From Burkholderiales bacterium (GTDB lineage: Bacteria; Pseudomonadota; Gammaproteobacteria; Burkholderiales; SG8-39): 6,771 bases of DNA. Every line of letters starts with the position of its first letter. Within the stretch, counting starts at the first letter, position 1. Positions 5,829-6,771 of this stretch are shown here, piece after piece. The position numbers and the translations under genes were made by a program. The notes beneath the pieces were generated by a model. The model was not told the origin of the DNA and ran no database searches. It worked only from the letters and a program-made list of their open reading frames with translations. The stretch is taken from NCBI GenBank assembly GCA_005777205.1, contig SXNB01000298.1:1-6771 (forward strand), in the 5' to 3' direction.

Positions 5829-6358
5829 GTGAAATCCCCCTCGGTTTTCCACTACGGCAGCGGTATCAGCGCCGTGGACGCCGTATTCGATCGGGAGCAG
5901 CAGACCGCCATCCACCTCATCGACCCGGGACGTCTCCTTTTGGCGACAGCGGCCATTTACGGCGAGGTCCTGCCGGTGGCGCGCGATCGGGTGCTGGAGA
6001 CCCCGGAGGGTGCGCGGATCGCGTCGGCGGGACACCACAACCGGGCACCTGCCCGCCGGCGACTGCTTCGGCCTGTCCTACCGGGAGCTGGAGGACGGCG
6101 GCCGCCAGTTCGCCTTCCCGACCACCAGCCCCTCGCAGTTCGACCCGCCCGCGCTGCAGCATACCGTCGGGCGCTGCCGCAATGACGGCGAAGCGCGTTT
6201 CCCTACACTGAAAGAAGGCGTTACCGCGGGGGTGCTCGCCGAACGCGCCCGCCAGGGATGGCCAGTTTCAAAGGAGAAAACGCTCGAAATCTTCGCGCTG
6301 GATATCGAGCTGTATGGGGCAGGGACTCGACGCCTGGCTGGACGCAAGCGCCAGTTAG
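5829..6358 (+). pseudogene. MBL-fold metallohydrolase pseudogene with several deletions and frameshifts
   Basis: Pieces of one metallo-beta-lactamase-fold hydrolase are found in the right order but in three frames. Frame one from GTG 5829 gives VFHYGSGISAVDAVFD and AIHLIDPGR, the usual N-terminal strands. It is followed directly by IYGEVLPVARDRVLETPEG, which in relatives lies far downstream, so about 90 residues are missing, including the HxHxDH metal motif. After about 6035 the homology moves to another frame: HLPAGDCFGLSYRELEDG, FAFPTTSPSQFDPPAL, then ARFPTLKEGV and EIFALDIELYG, with the LTHY segment missing before ARFPT. At GGGG (6315-6318) one extra G shifts the frame again. In the next frame QGLDAWLDASAS ends at TAG 6356-6358, the normal family C-terminus. 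Relatives are about 300-320 residues; 177 codons' worth remain. The comparison is from my memory of the family. No metal-binding active site can form. Confidence 0.85.
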
Positions 6359-6392
6359 CGCCGTTACCGGAAGGAAAAAATGCGCGAAAGGA

Positions 6393-6421
6393 TTGACATG
6401 CTCCTCTGGATTCGGCATCTT
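6393..6421 (+). promoter_or_regulatory. Candidate sigma-70 promoter upstream of the SWIB gene
   Basis: A perfect -35 hexamer TTGACA (6393-6398) is followed after 17 bp by CATCTT (6416-6421), a weak -10 that keeps the important A at position 2 and T at position 6. Transcription would start near 6428, leaving a leader of about 70 bases before the ATG at 6500. It lies in the 141 bp between the end of the MBL pseudogene and the SWIB gene, where no other coding sequence is evident. I see no convincing terminator hairpin in this spacer; GGGATCCC near 6459 is a short palindrome without a T tract. Confidence 0.45.
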
Positions 6422-6485
6422 GATGGCTCCGCTGCAGCAGTGCGGAAGGCATAACGGGATCCCAAGGTTCCGTCTCGATCGATTC

Positions 6486-6492
6486 AGAGGAG
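6486..6492 (+). promoter_or_regulatory. Strong Shine-Dalgarno for the SWIB gene
   Basis: AGAGGAG lies 7 bp upstream of the ATG at 6500. It is the best ribosome binding site in the window and fixes the start of the SWIB-domain gene. Confidence 0.8.
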
Positions 6493-6499
6493 AAATCAG

Positions 6500-6771
6500 A
6501 TGGCGAAGAAGAAAGCGAAGAAAGCCGGCAAGAAGCGCAAGCCCAATGCGGCATTCATGAAGCCGATGAACCCGACCGCGGCACTCGCGGCCGTGATCGG
6601 CGGCAACGCGATGCCACGTACCGAGGTCACCAAGAAGATCTGGGCCTACATAAAGAAAAACTGGCTGCAGGACAAGACGAACCTCCGCAACATCAACGCG
6701 GATGACAAGCTCAAGCCGGTATTCGGCGGCAAGGCGCAAGTCTCGATGTTCGTGATGACCACGCTGGTCAG
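6500..6771 (+). CDS. SWIB/MDM2-domain protein, truncated by the window edge
   Basis: The frame from ATG 6500 is open for 90 codons to the right edge. Residues 1-14 are a highly basic tail (MAKKKAKKAGKKRK), likely to contact nucleic acid. The SWIB domain follows: NAAFMKPMNPTAALAAVIG (16-34), MPRTEVTKKIWAYIKKNWLQD (38-58), NINADDKLKPVFGG (64-77) and VSMFVMTTLV (81-90). Only the last few residues of the domain appear to be outside the window. In eukaryotes SWIB domains occur in chromatin remodellers. In bacteria they occur as short stand-alone proteins or fused to topoisomerase I in chlamydiae, and the bacterial role is not settled. A nucleoid-associated function is an inference from the basic tail. 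The gene seems to be transcribed on its own. The family call is firm. Confidence 0.93.
   Translation, partial: MAKKKAKKAGKKRKPNAAFMKPMNPTAALAAVIGGNAMPRTEVTKKIWAYIKKNWLQDKTNLRNINADDKLKPVFGGKAQVSMFVMTTLV

Noticed and set aside
6426..6467. Possible terminator hairpin around CTGCAG and GGGATCCC
   Set aside because: The stems are only a few base pairs long, with mismatches, and no T tract follows.
6221..6739. Minus-strand frame of 172 codons across the SWIB gene
   Set aside because: The SWIB gene on the plus strand has a strong ribosome site and full domain match. The minus-strand frame has neither.

Overview
The window is GC-rich, densely packed chromosomal DNA. The gene families point to a beta-proteobacterium of the Burkholderiales type: a Bug/TctC-type solute receptor remnant, a phthalate-dioxygenase-like Rieske oxygenase, an MBL-fold hydrolase remnant with the FGLSYRE/FPTT motifs, and a small Lys-rich SWIB protein. 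This placement rests on family resemblance only. I see no rRNA, tRNA, CRISPR array or insertion sequence.

Layout, left to right. At 1-274 (minus) is the N-terminus of a Rieske oxygenase alpha subunit, running off the left edge. A short AT-rich spacer follows, then a wrecked Bug-family receptor gene (366-740, plus). Next is an 83-residue repeat-like small protein (745-996, minus), divergent from an intact-looking LolD-type ABC ATPase that has no canonical start codon (1037-1696, plus). After it comes a remnant of an alpha/beta-hydrolase gene (1723-2063, plus).

The core of the window is a tight four-gene minus-strand operon read from 5805 down to 2060. It encodes pyridoxamine-phosphate oxidase (pdxH), an APH-fold small-molecule kinase, a divergent enolase paralogue and a D-2-hydroxyacid dehydrogenase. 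The last three are linked by overlaps (16 bp between kinase and enolase, 4 bp ATGA between enolase and dehydrogenase). Divergent from pdxH is a heavily eroded MBL-fold hydrolase pseudogene (5829-6358, plus). The window ends inside a SWIB-domain gene (6500-6771, plus) preceded by a good Shine-Dalgarno and a candidate promoter.

Two themes stand out. First, the kinase, enolase-like and dehydrogenase genes could form a small phosphorylation/dehydration/redox module. One reading is hydroxypyruvate to glycerate to 2-phosphoglycerate to PEP, but the enolase has lost an active-site His and a loop of about 11 residues, so a different substrate is possible. Second, three separate plus-strand genes are pseudogenes that keep recognisable homology blocks while internal blocks are missing, and the neighbouring minus-strand operon is intact. 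This looks like ongoing deletional decay of accessory functions around a conserved operon.
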